DNA of 18,948 bases from Candidatus Parcubacteria bacterium (GCA_027310925.1 DAICZX010000034.1:1-18948), one strand, 5' to 3'; positions 7,290 through 14,726 are shown, counted from the first letter of the stretch. Made by a program: numbers and translations. Notes: a model not told the origin generated them from the sequence alone.

Positions 7290-9496
7290 TGTCCCACTGT
7301 ATTCCCTTTTATTTGTGCAATGGCCGCTGCCCCTGAAGAAGCCACCCCAGGAACTCCTGCGAACAACTTGACCGCCTCTTTGATCGTGGCGATGGCATTT
7401 GTTTTATCACCCGCGGTGTAATAACCAGCCGCGAGATTAAACCACGTGCTAACGTCCGCACCCGGTTCACTCGTTCGAAGTTCCAAGATGTCTATAAGGC
7501 GCTGCCAATTCTTGACGCGATAATATGCATCTGTAAGAACACTGCTATCTACAGTTGTCGTGCCGTACGCACCAATCAGTATTTTGTCGGCCATCGTCGT
7601 ATCACCGGCAACAATATCTCCAGCTGCAGCATATGTCGCGAGTTCTGGAAATTCTGGACCGAGTGCATATGCAGTATTGAAATCAGATTGCGCTGCCTTC
7701 ACGTCCCCCAGGTTCCACTCGGTTGCGCCAGCCTCAATCCAAAATTCTTCTTTGGCCGGGGAGAGAGTGATCGCTGCCTCAATCTGTTTAAGCGCGTCGG
7801 CATTATCTCCGGCCGCGCTATAGGCATACGAAAGTTCCAGACGTTCACGCGCATCAAGTGGATACGCCGTGACTTGCTTCCCCATCTCGTCAATCGCAAG
7901 CGAAACAATCTGTTGTTTCTGCGCATCAGTTGCCCATGAACTTTGCGCAATGGTCACCGCGGTAGAAACTAATTGCTCACGTATTTCCTGTGCAGCGAAC
8001 GCAGGATGTTTCACCAAATCCTCAAAGGTCGCAATATTCGCTGCAGAAAGCTCTGGGGTTTGCGTTTTAGGATCGAGTACAGTTGGTGATATGGCAACAA
8101 TAAGTTCAGACGCGGCTTCCATACCTGGAATATTCACAAACCAAATGAGCGCAAGAGCTGCTACGGTGGCGATCGGAAGCGCATAAATTGCGCCGTCCAT
8201 GGCGGAAAGCATGGGCGCGTGCTCGAGCTTCTTTATAGGCCGCGCAACTTGGGAATCGATAAATGCGAGGATTGCGAAAAAATAGACATAAGAATACAGG
8301 TTATCGAAGACAAAAAAGTTATGTACGGCATACCCGGTGAGCGCTGCGGTAAATATGATCCGCTCGGGACGTGAGAGTTCAGAATTCCTCCAGAGCAAAA
8401 ATAACGCGGATCCAAAGAGCGAAAGATAGAGCAGGAACGCCGGGGCGCCGCCCGCGACAAGCCAATCGATAAACGCGTTATGCGCTCGATCGAACCATTG
8501 CTCTTGCGTGTACAAAGACGGATCGTAGAACTTGTTAAAGACATAATTGAAGCCCTCCTGCCCCCACCCAACGATTGGGCGTTCAAGAAACCCTTCGAAT
8601 GCCATGTGCCAAATAGTGAAGCGGGTCTGACCGGCGGCTAGCGAAATTGAATCGATACGCTGTAGCGTATGGTTGCTCTCGACAAAGTGCGTATGACGAG
8701 CGAGGTAGAATCCTCCCACGAGAAGCACGAGACCGATGAGCGCAAATACCGCTATGCGGCGAATGCGTTTGCTTGCGGTGAGTGCTGTCAAAAGCAGCGC
8801 GAGACCAAGCGCCAAGGCCAAACCAACTACCGTACCACGTGTTTCTGTGTAAAAAATTAGGACCACCTCTATGACGGCGAGTGAGATGAGCGACCATTTA
8901 AGCCAGGGATGCTTCTCGGTAAATGCGAGCCAGAGCGCAACGAATACGTTAAAAAGGAAATAGATCGCCAGATACGCGGAATTACCCAAGGTCGCGTCAA
9001 TACGCGTTGAACCCTGATTTATTGGAATTTGGCCGGCGAGCTGCAGGAACGCGTACCCAGAAACAATGATTGAGACTGCAATCGATGCAAGGAACCATGC
9101 GCGCCATTTTTTCTCCACACGTAGTACCGCGCTTGAAACAAAGAAAAACCCAAGCAAATGTATAAGGAGTACCCAGCCTTCCATGCGTTCGAAATTGCTC
9201 CAAAAGGCTTTTGCGACATTTACCGCAAACAGATCGGCAACAAACATCCACGCAACGAAACAAACAACCGCTGCACCGATGAGCGAATAACGTGGTCGGT
9301 ATTCCTTATCCAAAAGGGCGAGTACGACCCACGCCGCAACCGCTATTTCAACTAGGATACGGAAATAGAATGTCTTGCCGGTGATGAAGGGGAAGAAGTA
9401 ACTGTTCACGATGAGAAGCGGCGTAAGCGGGATGAGAAAGAGCGCCGCGAGCGCTATCCATCTGGCAATCTGCTTTGCGATTCCACCACTCTGCAT
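7286..9496 (-). CDS. O-antigen ligase/polymerase (Wzy/WaaL-like) with C-terminal TPR domain
   Basis: A 736-residue polytopic membrane protein of the O-antigen ligase/polymerase superfamily, which transfers or polymerises lipid-linked glycans on the outer face of the membrane. Residues 1-455 carry about a dozen hydrophobic segments. The region before the large outer loop includes FYTETRGTVVGLALA (about 215-229). The loop holds QTRFTIWHMAFEGFLERP and, at about 336-347, DRAHNAFIDWLV, typical of the Wzy_C region. From about 475 to the end the protein is soluble and built of alpha-helical TPR-like repeats (LSYAYSAAGDNADALKQIEA, AGYYTAGDKTNAIATIKEAV). I chose ATG 9496 because the GTG further upstream at 9529 lies inside a terminator stem and a -10 box sits 10 nt before 9496. 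It is coupled to murB. Whether it polymerises or ligates cannot be told. Confidence 0.85.
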   Translation of the reverse strand: MQSGGIAKQIARWIALAALFLIPLTPLLIVNSYFFPFITGKTFYFRILVEIAVAAWVVLALLDKEYRPRYSLIGAAVVCFVAWMFVADLFAVNVAKAFWSNFERMEGWVLLIHLLGFFFVSSAVLRVEKKWRAWFLASIAVSIIVSGYAFLQLAGQIPINQGSTRIDATLGNSAYLAIYFLFNVFVALWLAFTEKHPWLKWSLISLAVIEVVLIFYTETRGTVVGLALALGLALLLTALTASKRIRRIAVFALIGLVLLVGGFYLARHTHFVESNHTLQRIDSISLAAGQTRFTIWHMAFEGFLERPIVGWGQEGFNYVFNKFYDPSLYTQEQWFDRAHNAFIDWLVAGGAPAFLLYLSLFGSALFLLWRNSELSRPERIIFTAALTGYAVHNFFVFDNLYSYVYFFAILAFIDSQVARPIKKLEHAPMLSAMDGAIYALPIATVAALALIWFVNIPGMEAASELIVAISPTVLDPKTQTPELSAANIATFEDLVKHPAFAAQEIREQLVSTAVTIAQSSWATDAQKQQIVSLAIDEMGKQVTAYPLDARERLELSYAYSAAGDNADALKQIEAAITLSPAKEEFWIEAGATEWNLGDVKAAQSDFNTAYALGPEFPELATYAAAGDIVAGDTTMADKILIGAYGTTTVDSSVLTDAYYRVKNWQRLIDILELRTSEPGADVSTWFNLAAGYYTAGDKTNAIATIKEAVKLFAGVPGVASSGAAAIAQIKGNTVGQ

Positions 9497-9506
9497 AATG
9501 CAAAGA

Positions 9507-9515
9507 ACTATACCA
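9507..9515 (-). promoter_or_regulatory. Extended -10 promoter of the ligase/TPR-murB operon
   Basis: Minus strand TGG-TATAGT-T, identical over ten bases to the element in front of secA, ending 10 nt before ATG 9496. The predicted leader is only a few nucleotides and shows no Shine-Dalgarno. It lies between the upstream terminator (9523-9564) and the gene, where a promoter for the next transcript would be expected. Confidence 0.5.
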
Positions 9516-9522
9516 TATGCCG

Positions 9523-9564
9523 AAAACACACAACGCTCCGCATTAGCGGGGCGTTGTGTGTTTT
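9523..9564 (-). terminator. Strong rho-independent terminator
   Basis: AAAACACACAACGC at 9523-9536 pairs perfectly with GCGTTGTGTGTTTT at 9551-9564. The stem continues inward through one G-T pair and four more pairs to an ATTA tetraloop, about 19 bp in total. The A/T ends give a short T-run on both strands. It lies about 40 bp downstream of the secreted-protein gene, which it should terminate. The AAACACAC/GTGTGTTT base resembles the terminator at 5922-5963. Confidence 0.85.
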
Positions 9565-9605
9565 GGCAAGGCCAGATCTTACCAAGATGGTTGAGGTAAC
9601 TTAAA

Positions 9606-10472
9606 CTAGAACCTCCAACTGAAGAGACCCCACATGTGCTGTTGCTGTTGCGCGAGAACCTGCAAACGTGCTTGTGCTTCCTGCAATGCCGTAATTTGAG
9701 CCTTTAGGATTGTCTGCACATTAACCGAAATATTTGCCTGCGCGAGCAGTTTGGTGAGATCACTGATGCGTTGTTGATTCTGTGTAACCTGCTCTGTGAT
9801 GATCTGCGCTGCGGCAGTATCGCCACCAAAGAAGATTTTGGTGAAGAAACCGCGCGACTGTATCTGCGCTTCAGCATTCGTCGTCGACGCGACCGAATTG
9901 TTCATCTGCTGTGCTATCACCGACACCTGTCCTCCGATTCCGCCGAGCAAATCCTTCGAGGCAAGGAGCGAATGCACTGCAAGACGCACCGGATTCACAT
10001 TCTTCATGATGCTCTGTATCTCTGGCGAAGAACTCGCTTCTTCCTGATCGAGTTCCTGTTGACGCGCTTCAATCGACAACTTCAACTGCCCAAACGAGAG
10101 CGCCGCAGTCGTTGTGCTTTCAAGCGAGAACGGGAGACCTCCTTCCCTTATTTTGAGGGCCGCCTCTGCTTCGTGCTGCACACCTTCTCGCGACCGTTCG
10201 CTCACATGCTGCGTGATCTCAGTCGAGGATGATTGGTTCGATCCGCTTCCCTCTCCAGAACCCATACCGTACCCTTCTCCGGCATGTACCGAAGCACTTG
10301 TCGAAGCATTCGAGGAATCGTTCCCGCTCTGCACCTGGACCGTTACTCCTGCATCCACATTTAAACCGCCCTGTCCGTCACCGCTGTTGCTATCAGCGGA
10401 AGCTATGGCTGGCAATCCGCTCATAGCAAGCGCCAGCATAACTGTCCAAAATCCGTAGATGTAATTCTTCAT
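9606..10472 (-). CDS. Secreted coiled-coil protein of unknown function
   Basis: A 288-residue protein I cannot assign to a characterised family. A clear Sec signal peptide (MKNYIYGFWTVMLALAMSG, then LPAIASA) predicts cleavage after ASA near residue 26. Residues about 27-85 are Gly/Ser/Asn-rich and low-complexity (VHAGEGYGMGSGEGSGSNQS). Residues 90-160 are charged and helical. A short hydrophobic patch (GFFTKIFFGGD, about 208-218) follows, and two Gln/Leu-rich helices likely form a coiled coil to the end (ITALQEAQARLQVLAQQQQH). It ends with the aromatic tail GLFSWRF. It is monocistronic: a TATAGT box 21 nt upstream and the terminator at 9523-9564 bound it. Surface location is inferred from the signal peptide only. 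Confidence 0.75.
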   Translation of the reverse strand: MKNYIYGFWTVMLALAMSGLPAIASADSNSGDGQGGLNVDAGVTVQVQSGNDSSNASTSASVHAGEGYGMGSGEGSGSNQSSSTEITQHVSERSREGVQHEAEAALKIREGGLPFSLESTTTAALSFGQLKLSIEARQQELDQEEASSSPEIQSIMKNVNPVRLAVHSLLASKDLLGGIGGQVSVIAQQMNNSVASTTNAEAQIQSRGFFTKIFFGGDTAAAQIITEQVTQNQQRISDLTKLLAQANISVNVQTILKAQITALQEAQARLQVLAQQQQHMWGLFSWRF

Positions 10473-10493
10473 ACGGGTTGAATATTGGTTATT

Positions 10494-10499
10494 ACTATA
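10494..10499 (-). promoter_or_regulatory. -10 box of the secreted coiled-coil protein gene
   Basis: TATAGT on the minus strand, 21 nt before ATG 10472, inside a TATA-rich stretch (10494-10512) containing the palindrome ATACGTAT. Alternative TATA-like hexamers overlap it, so the exact -10 is uncertain. No clear -35 box at standard spacing. The leader would be about 14 nt, longer than at the other promoters here. Confidence 0.35.
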
Positions 10500-10622
10500 C
10501 GTATAAGTATACGCTACTGTGGTAGACGCCCAGCCAACGAATCTCTTACGGATTATTGAAACCCCGCCTCACGTCATCCATGTTCCAGTCTAAGTGGTAC
10601 GATAGCGGCACGAGCATTTGGT

Positions 10623-10628
10623 TATACT
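10623..10628 (+). promoter_or_regulatory. -10 box of the polysaccharide operon
   Basis: GGT-TATACT, ending 8 nt before ATG 10637, the start of the flippase-like remnant ORF that leads into gmd. Its context resembles the GGT-TATAAT box before the gene at 13985. The predicted transcript would begin at or within a few bases of ATG 10637, so gmd would be read through the short leader ORF. Confidence 0.45.
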
Positions 10629-10636
10629 CTATATAC

Positions 10637-10720
10637 ATGTCTAGCTTTAAATATCGCATCCATAGCCTCCTCCGTTGGAGCGAGAAATATACGATAAACT
10701 TCCAACATACCTGCATATGA
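10637..10720 (+). pseudogene. 27-codon remnant of a flippase gene, now leading into gmd
   Basis: A short ORF (ATG 10637, TGA 10718-10720). Codons 1-19 match codons 1-19 of the downstream flippase gene at 12687. The remnant reads MSSFKYRIHSLLRWSEKYT and the flippase MSNLKNRLARILRWSEKYT: 12 of 19 residues identical, and by my hand count 39 of 57 bases. Many base differences are silent third-position changes, so both peptides were once under protein-level selection, pointing to a diverged older flippase allele rather than a fresh duplication. After the KYT the match stops and the frame ends after eight more codons. The TGA overlaps the gmd start by ATGA, so it may now act as a translated leader. 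The similarity is seen directly; cassette replacement is inference. Confidence 0.65.
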
Positions 10721-11733
10721 GCTCAACAAAAAAAGCAATTGTCACCGGCATCACGGGTCAAGACGGCTCCTACCTCACCGAACTCCTCCTTAGGGAGGGG
10801 TATGAGGTGCACGGCATCATCCGTCGCGCAAGCAGTTTTAATACCGATAGGATTGACCACATCTACCAGGAACCTCATACGACCGGGAAGAAGCTCTTCC
10901 TCCACTATGGAGACCTAACAGACGCAACGAACCTGATACGGATCATCAAGGATATTCAACCGGACGAGATCTACAACCTCGCCGCACAGAGCCATGTCAA
11001 AGTGTCATTCGAGACACCCGAGTACACAGGCAATTCTGACGCTCTCGGTACCCTGAGAATCCTAGAGGCGATCCGCCTGCTCGGCCTCGAGAAGAAGACG
11101 AGGTTCTACCAGGCATCCACCTCGGAGATGTTTGGCGAGACACCGCCGCCACAGAGCGAAATATCCCCCTTTCATCCCCGTAGCCCGTACGGTGCAGCCA
11201 AGGTCTATGCGTACTGGATAACGAGGAACTACCGGGAGGCCTATGGCATCTTTGCCGTCTCAGGGATCCTCTTCAATCATGAGTCGCCACGGCGCGGTGA
11301 GACATTTGTAACGAGGAAGGTCACACGTGCCGCGACCAGGATAAAAATCGGCCTACAAGAGAAACTGTACCTGGGAAACCTCAACGCCAAGCGCGACTGG
11401 GGGCATGCACGAGACTACGTCAAAGTCATGCACCTCATGCTGCAACAGGTGGAGCCCGAAGATTATCTCATCGCGACAGGCACACAATTCTCCGTACGTG
11501 ATTTTTGCGAAGTAGTCTTTGACGAACTCGACATTGAACTCGTCTGGCGCGGAAGCGGAATTGATGAGAAAGGAATCGACAAGAAGACGGGAGAAATCAT
11601 AATCGAGATTGACAATGCTTACTTCCGCCCGACCGAAGTGGATTCCCTGCTCGGAGATCCGACCAAGGCGATGGAAAAGCTTGGGTGGAGAGCAGAGACT
11701 GATTTCAAGACATTGATCAGGGTGGCTTCCTGA
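10717..11733 (+). CDS. gmd: GDP-mannose 4,6-dehydratase
   Basis: NADP-dependent short-chain dehydratase that makes GDP-4-keto-6-deoxymannose, first step towards GDP-L-fucose and related deoxysugars. The 338 residues carry the Rossmann motif GITGQDGSY at 11-19, STSEMFG at 134-140 (catalytic Thr region), YGAAK (YxxxK) at 158-162, FNHESPRRGETFVTRK at about 186-201 and RDWGHARDYV at 226-235. The start is ATG 10717 because it begins directly with the Rossmann strand and overlaps the leader ORF stop. The in-frame TTG at 10675 would add 14 unrelated residues. The C terminus stops abruptly at TLIRVAS, whereas homologues continue with one more helix. A second frame just after it (LIKKHHE, stop at 11751-11753) looks like the missing end; see findings. 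fcl follows 12 nt later. Confidence 0.93.
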   Translation: MSSTKKAIVTGITGQDGSYLTELLLREGYEVHGIIRRASSFNTDRIDHIYQEPHTTGKKLFLHYGDLTDATNLIRIIKDIQPDEIYNLAAQSHVKVSFETPEYTGNSDALGTLRILEAIRLLGLEKKTRFYQASTSEMFGETPPPQSEISPFHPRSPYGAAKVYAYWITRNYREAYGIFAVSGILFNHESPRRGETFVTRKVTRAATRIKIGLQEKLYLGNLNAKRDWGHARDYVKVMHLMLQQVEPEDYLIATGTQFSVRDFCEVVFDELDIELVWRGSGIDEKGIDKKTGEIIIEIDNAYFRPTEVDSLLGDPTKAMEKLGWRAETDFKTLIRVAS

Positions 11734-11745
11734 TTAAAAAGCATC

Positions 11746-12669
11746 ATGAATAAGGAATCTAAGATTTTCATCGCCGGACATCGAGGACTAGTCGGTTCAG
11801 CCATCGTTCGGGCGCTTGGACGGGCGGGCTACCGAAACCTTATGCTGCGTACGCGCGCCGAGCTTGACCTGCTTGACCAGCACGCTGTTCGTTCTTTCTT
11901 CGAGACGGAGAAGCCTGAGTATGTGTTTCTCGCGGCGGCAAAAGTTGGTGGCATCATGGCGAATAACACATACCCTGCAGACTTCATCCGTGAGAACCTC
12001 GTGATTGAACTCAATGTGATGGATGCGGCCTGCAGAAACGGCGTGAAGAAATTGCTCTTCCTTGGAAGCTCCTGTATCTATCCAAAATTCGCCGTACAGC
12101 CAATATCGGAGAGCGAACTCCTCACTGGACCGCTTGAGGAGACGAATCGTGCCTATGCTGTCGCTAAGATCGCAGGCATCGTCATGTGCCAGAGCTACAA
12201 CACGCAATACGGCACTGATTTCATATCGATAATGCCAACGAACCTTTACGGGCCGAATGATAATTTCGACCTAGAGACCTCGCATGTGCTCCCTGCTCTC
12301 TTGCGAAAATTCCACGAAGCAAAGAAACGGAACGATCCTTCGGTAACCGTATGGGGCACTGGTGCGGCAAAGCGCGAGTTCCTCCATGTCGATGATCTCG
12401 CAGATGCCTGCCTCTTTCTCATGAAAAAATACGATGCGAGTGAAATCGTGAACATCGGCACCGGCGAGGATTTGTCAATCAAAGAACTTACCGAACGCGT
12501 GCGAGACGTCGTAGGCTATGCGGGAGAAATTGTTTGGGATACTTTGAAGCCTGATGGTACTCCTCGCAAACTCCTTGATGTCTCGAAACTTCATGCGCTC
12601 GGCTGGCATCACAAAATTCCTCTTCCAGAGGGTCTCAAAACAACCTATGAGTGGTATATAGCAAATTAG
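11746..12669 (+). CDS. fcl: GDP-L-fucose synthase (4-keto-6-deoxymannose epimerase/reductase)
   Basis: Bifunctional NADPH-dependent 3,5-epimerase/4-reductase that converts the Gmd product to GDP-L-fucose. The 307-residue protein has GHRGLVGSA at 11-19 (cofactor binding), the family-specific AAAKVGGIMANNTYPADFI at about 63-81, GSSCIYP with the catalytic Ser at 107-113, and YAVAK (YxxxK) at 137-141. PTNLYGPNDNFD and HVLPALLRKFHEAK follow. Length is normal. No Shine-Dalgarno is evident; the start overlaps the alternative 3' frame of gmd, which suggests coupling. Together with gmd it gives the cell its own activated L-fucose supply, although no obvious fucosyltransferase is identifiable among the neighbours. 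Confidence 0.94.
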   Translation: MNKESKIFIAGHRGLVGSAIVRALGRAGYRNLMLRTRAELDLLDQHAVRSFFETEKPEYVFLAAAKVGGIMANNTYPADFIRENLVIELNVMDAACRNGVKKLLFLGSSCIYPKFAVQPISESELLTGPLEETNRAYAVAKIAGIVMCQSYNTQYGTDFISIMPTNLYGPNDNFDLETSHVLPALLRKFHEAKKRNDPSVTVWGTGAAKREFLHVDDLADACLFLMKKYDASEIVNIGTGEDLSIKELTERVRDVVGYAGEIVWDTLKPDGTPRKLLDVSKLHALGWHHKIPLPEGLKTTYEWYIAN

Positions 12670-12686
12670 AGAAGTGATTAATTACT

Positions 12687-13952
12687 ATGTCCAACCTTAA
12701 GAATCGTCTTGCCAGGATCCTTCGCTGGAGCGAGAAGTACACCAAAATGGATATGGTGTACCTCGCTCGAGGGAGCTTCTGGTCTATCGCAGGACAAGTA
12801 TCCGCCTCGCTCATCGCGCTCACTCTCTCGGTCGCCATGGCGCGCTACGTGCCTAAGGATATCTACGGTCAATATAAATACGTGCTCGCCATCATCTCGG
12901 TACTGAGCTCCTTCTCACTGAGCGGCATCGGCGGAGCCGTGCTCCAATCGGCCGCCCGCGGATTCGACGGCGCGCTCGCCGACGGCTTCAAGGCAAATCT
13001 TCGTTGGAGCTTCGCCATCTTCATCGGCGCGTTCGCACTCGGCGGCTACTATCTCATCGACGGCAACTTCATCCTTGGGCTCGGCATATTAATCGGCGGC
13101 ACCGTGACGCCCTTCCTCGGTAGCTACAACCTCTATGCACCGTTCCTCTCGGGGAAGAAAGAGTTTGCGCTCCAGGCATGGTATGCCGACTTCATTACGA
13201 ACATCATCCCTGCAATCGCGCTCATCATAGTCACCCTCATCGCACCGCAACCGCTCTCGCTCATCGCGACATACTTCATCGCCAACTTCGTCGCCACCGC
13301 CTATGCCTATTGGCGGACCGCTCGCAAACTGCATCATGCCACCATAGAGCACGATCCGCACATGCTCGCCTACGGCAAACACTTGAGCCTCATCGGCATC
13401 CTGGGCGGGATCGCCGGCAGCCTTGACCAACTCCTTCTCTTTCACTTCGCGGGAGCGACCGACCTCGCCATATATAACTTCGCTACCGGCATACCGGACC
13501 AGATTAAGGGCCCGTTCAAAATGCTCGATGCGATGACGCAAGCGCGCTTTGCGATTCGCGAGCCGGCAGATATCCATTCGAGCATACAGAACAAGATGTT
13601 CTGGCTCTTCCTCACGAGCACCACCATCGTCGCGGGCTATATACTAGCCGCCCCTTATCTCTACACCCTCCTTTTCCCGGCATACGCCATCGCAATCCCC
13701 TATTCGCAGATATACGCCCTTTCTCTCTTCACTATTATTGCAAGCCCTGCGACTTCTTACCTTTCGGCAAAAAAGAAAGTGCGCGAATTATACATCAGCA
13801 CGATTGTCGGAAATGTCTTCCAAATTGTAGTCATGGTCATAGGAGTAATGTATTGGGGGCTGATAGGAATTGTCGTCGCGCGCGTCATCGTGCGACTATT
13901 CGGAAGCGCATTCAATTATATCATGTACCGGACATCATCTAATACCGACTAA
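12687..13952 (+). CDS. Wzx-type polysaccharide flippase
   Basis: A 421-residue multi-pass membrane protein of the MOP/MATE-like polysaccharide exporter family, which moves lipid-linked oligosaccharides across the cytoplasmic membrane. About 12 hydrophobic segments follow a short basic N terminus (ILRWSEKYTKMDMVYLARGS). The first helix region, FWSIAGQVSASLIALTLSVA, and the YGQYKYVLAIISVLSSFSLS loop are typical. The start ATG 12687 is 17 nt after the fcl stop. Bases here look more G+C-rich with more C-ending codons (ctcgcc, atc) up to about 13700 than the genes that follow, hinting at a separate history. The first 19 codons have a diverged partial copy at 10637. The substrate is unknown; the neighbours point to a deoxysugar-containing glycan. 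Confidence 0.88.
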   Translation: MSNLKNRLARILRWSEKYTKMDMVYLARGSFWSIAGQVSASLIALTLSVAMARYVPKDIYGQYKYVLAIISVLSSFSLSGIGGAVLQSAARGFDGALADGFKANLRWSFAIFIGAFALGGYYLIDGNFILGLGILIGGTVTPFLGSYNLYAPFLSGKKEFALQAWYADFITNIIPAIALIIVTLIAPQPLSLIATYFIANFVATAYAYWRTARKLHHATIEHDPHMLAYGKHLSLIGILGGIAGSLDQLLLFHFAGATDLAIYNFATGIPDQIKGPFKMLDAMTQARFAIREPADIHSSIQNKMFWLFLTSTTIVAGYILAAPYLYTLLFPAYAIAIPYSQIYALSLFTIIASPATSYLSAKKKVRELYISTIVGNVFQIVVMVIGVMYWGLIGIVVARVIVRLFGSAFNYIMYRTSSNTD

Positions 13953-13966
13953 CCGCTTATGTCGGT

Positions 13967-13972
13967 TATAAT
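13967..13972 (+). promoter_or_regulatory. -10 box before the FkbM methyltransferase gene
   Basis: A perfect TATAAT, ending 12 nt before ATG 13985, directly after a 6-bp hairpin (ACCGAC 13944-13949 with GTCGGT 13961-13966) that spans the flippase stop codon. The leader would be about 5 nt with no Shine-Dalgarno (CTAAAAACCCCC precedes the ATG). It suggests an internal promoter separating the downstream glycan-modification genes from gmd-fcl-flippase. Confidence 0.5.
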
Positions 13973-13984
13973 CTAAAAACCCCC

Positions 13985-14722
13985 ATGAAGATACGGAATC
14001 TTTTCGACCCAAAACGATACCCAGGATATATCGAATTTCTCATACTTTCGCTCCGCAAACTACACAAAGACTCTCGGTCGAGCTTTTCCCAAGCAGGCGA
14101 AGATTTGCTGATACGATTTGCATTCCGTTTTCTTAATATCACTGATTCTGCATATCTCGACATTGGTGCTCACCATCCGACCCATTTGAGCAACACCTTT
14201 AACTTCTATCAGAACGGCTCACGCGGCGTATGCATTGAGCCAAATCCTGCTCTAGCAAAACTATTCAAGAAAATTCGCCCACGTGACACTGTATTAGGAG
14301 TTGCTGTCGGGACGGTAAAAGGCGAAACGACTTTGCATATAGTGTCCGATAACGCATTAAGCACAATCTCTTCCGTTCAGGCAGAATATTTTTCTGGCAC
14401 AAGCAAACATGTTGTCGCGAAAGAAATACGAGTGTCGACCAGAACTGTCATGGACATAATCAGCGAATATTTTCCCACCACCCCACCAGACCTTGTTTCT
14501 CTTGATATTGAAGGCATGGATCTCGAGGTCCTTAAGAGTTTCGATTTTACTAGGTGTCGACCGCCTGTTTTCTGCGTAGAAACGCTTACGTATGACGAGA
14601 CGAAAGCGGTACACAAAATACCTGAGATTATAGAGTACATGACGTCCCGAGGTTATTTCATCTTTGCCGATACCTACCTCAATACCATTTTCGTTGATAA
14701 ACAACGCTGGGATGCGAGATAA
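13985..14722 (+). CDS. FkbM-family methyltransferase
   Basis: SAM-dependent methyltransferase of the FkbM type (Methyltransf_21), usually acting on sugar hydroxyls or other small secondary metabolites. Of 245 residues, the SAM-binding glycine motif is YLDIGAHHP at 57-65. An acidic strand end follows at CIEPNP (83-88), and SLDIEGMDLEVLKSF at 172-186 is the family-typical post-core segment. FADTYLNTIFV lies near the C terminus. It sits in a polysaccharide cluster, next to a second methyltransferase-like gene 4 nt downstream, so a glycan O-methylation role is likely but the position modified is unknown. The base composition looks more A+T-rich than in the flippase gene before it. Confidence 0.87.
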   Translation: MKIRNLFDPKRYPGYIEFLILSLRKLHKDSRSSFSQAGEDLLIRFAFRFLNITDSAYLDIGAHHPTHLSNTFNFYQNGSRGVCIEPNPALAKLFKKIRPRDTVLGVAVGTVKGETTLHIVSDNALSTISSVQAEYFSGTSKHVVAKEIRVSTRTVMDIISEYFPTTPPDLVSLDIEGMDLEVLKSFDFTRCRPPVFCVETLTYDETKAVHKIPEIIEYMTSRGYFIFADTYLNTIFVDKQRWDAR

Positions 14723-14726
14723 TCAT

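Noticed and set aside
9497..9529. Earlier GTG start of the ligase/TPR gene
   Set aside because: It lies inside the strong terminator stem and upstream of the likely -10 box at 9507-9512.
10675..10716. Longer gmd start at TTG 10675
   Set aside because: The extra residues overlap the flippase-like leader in another frame; Rossmann strand begins directly after ATG 10717.
13089..13577. 162-codon minus-strand ORF
   Set aside because: Shadow of the flippase in a G+C-rich stretch; very rich in charged residues without a domain.
13944..13966. Hairpin ACCGAC/GTCGGT as terminator after the flippase
   Set aside because: Only 6 bp with a long loop and no T-run; the bases right after form the TATAAT box of the next gene.
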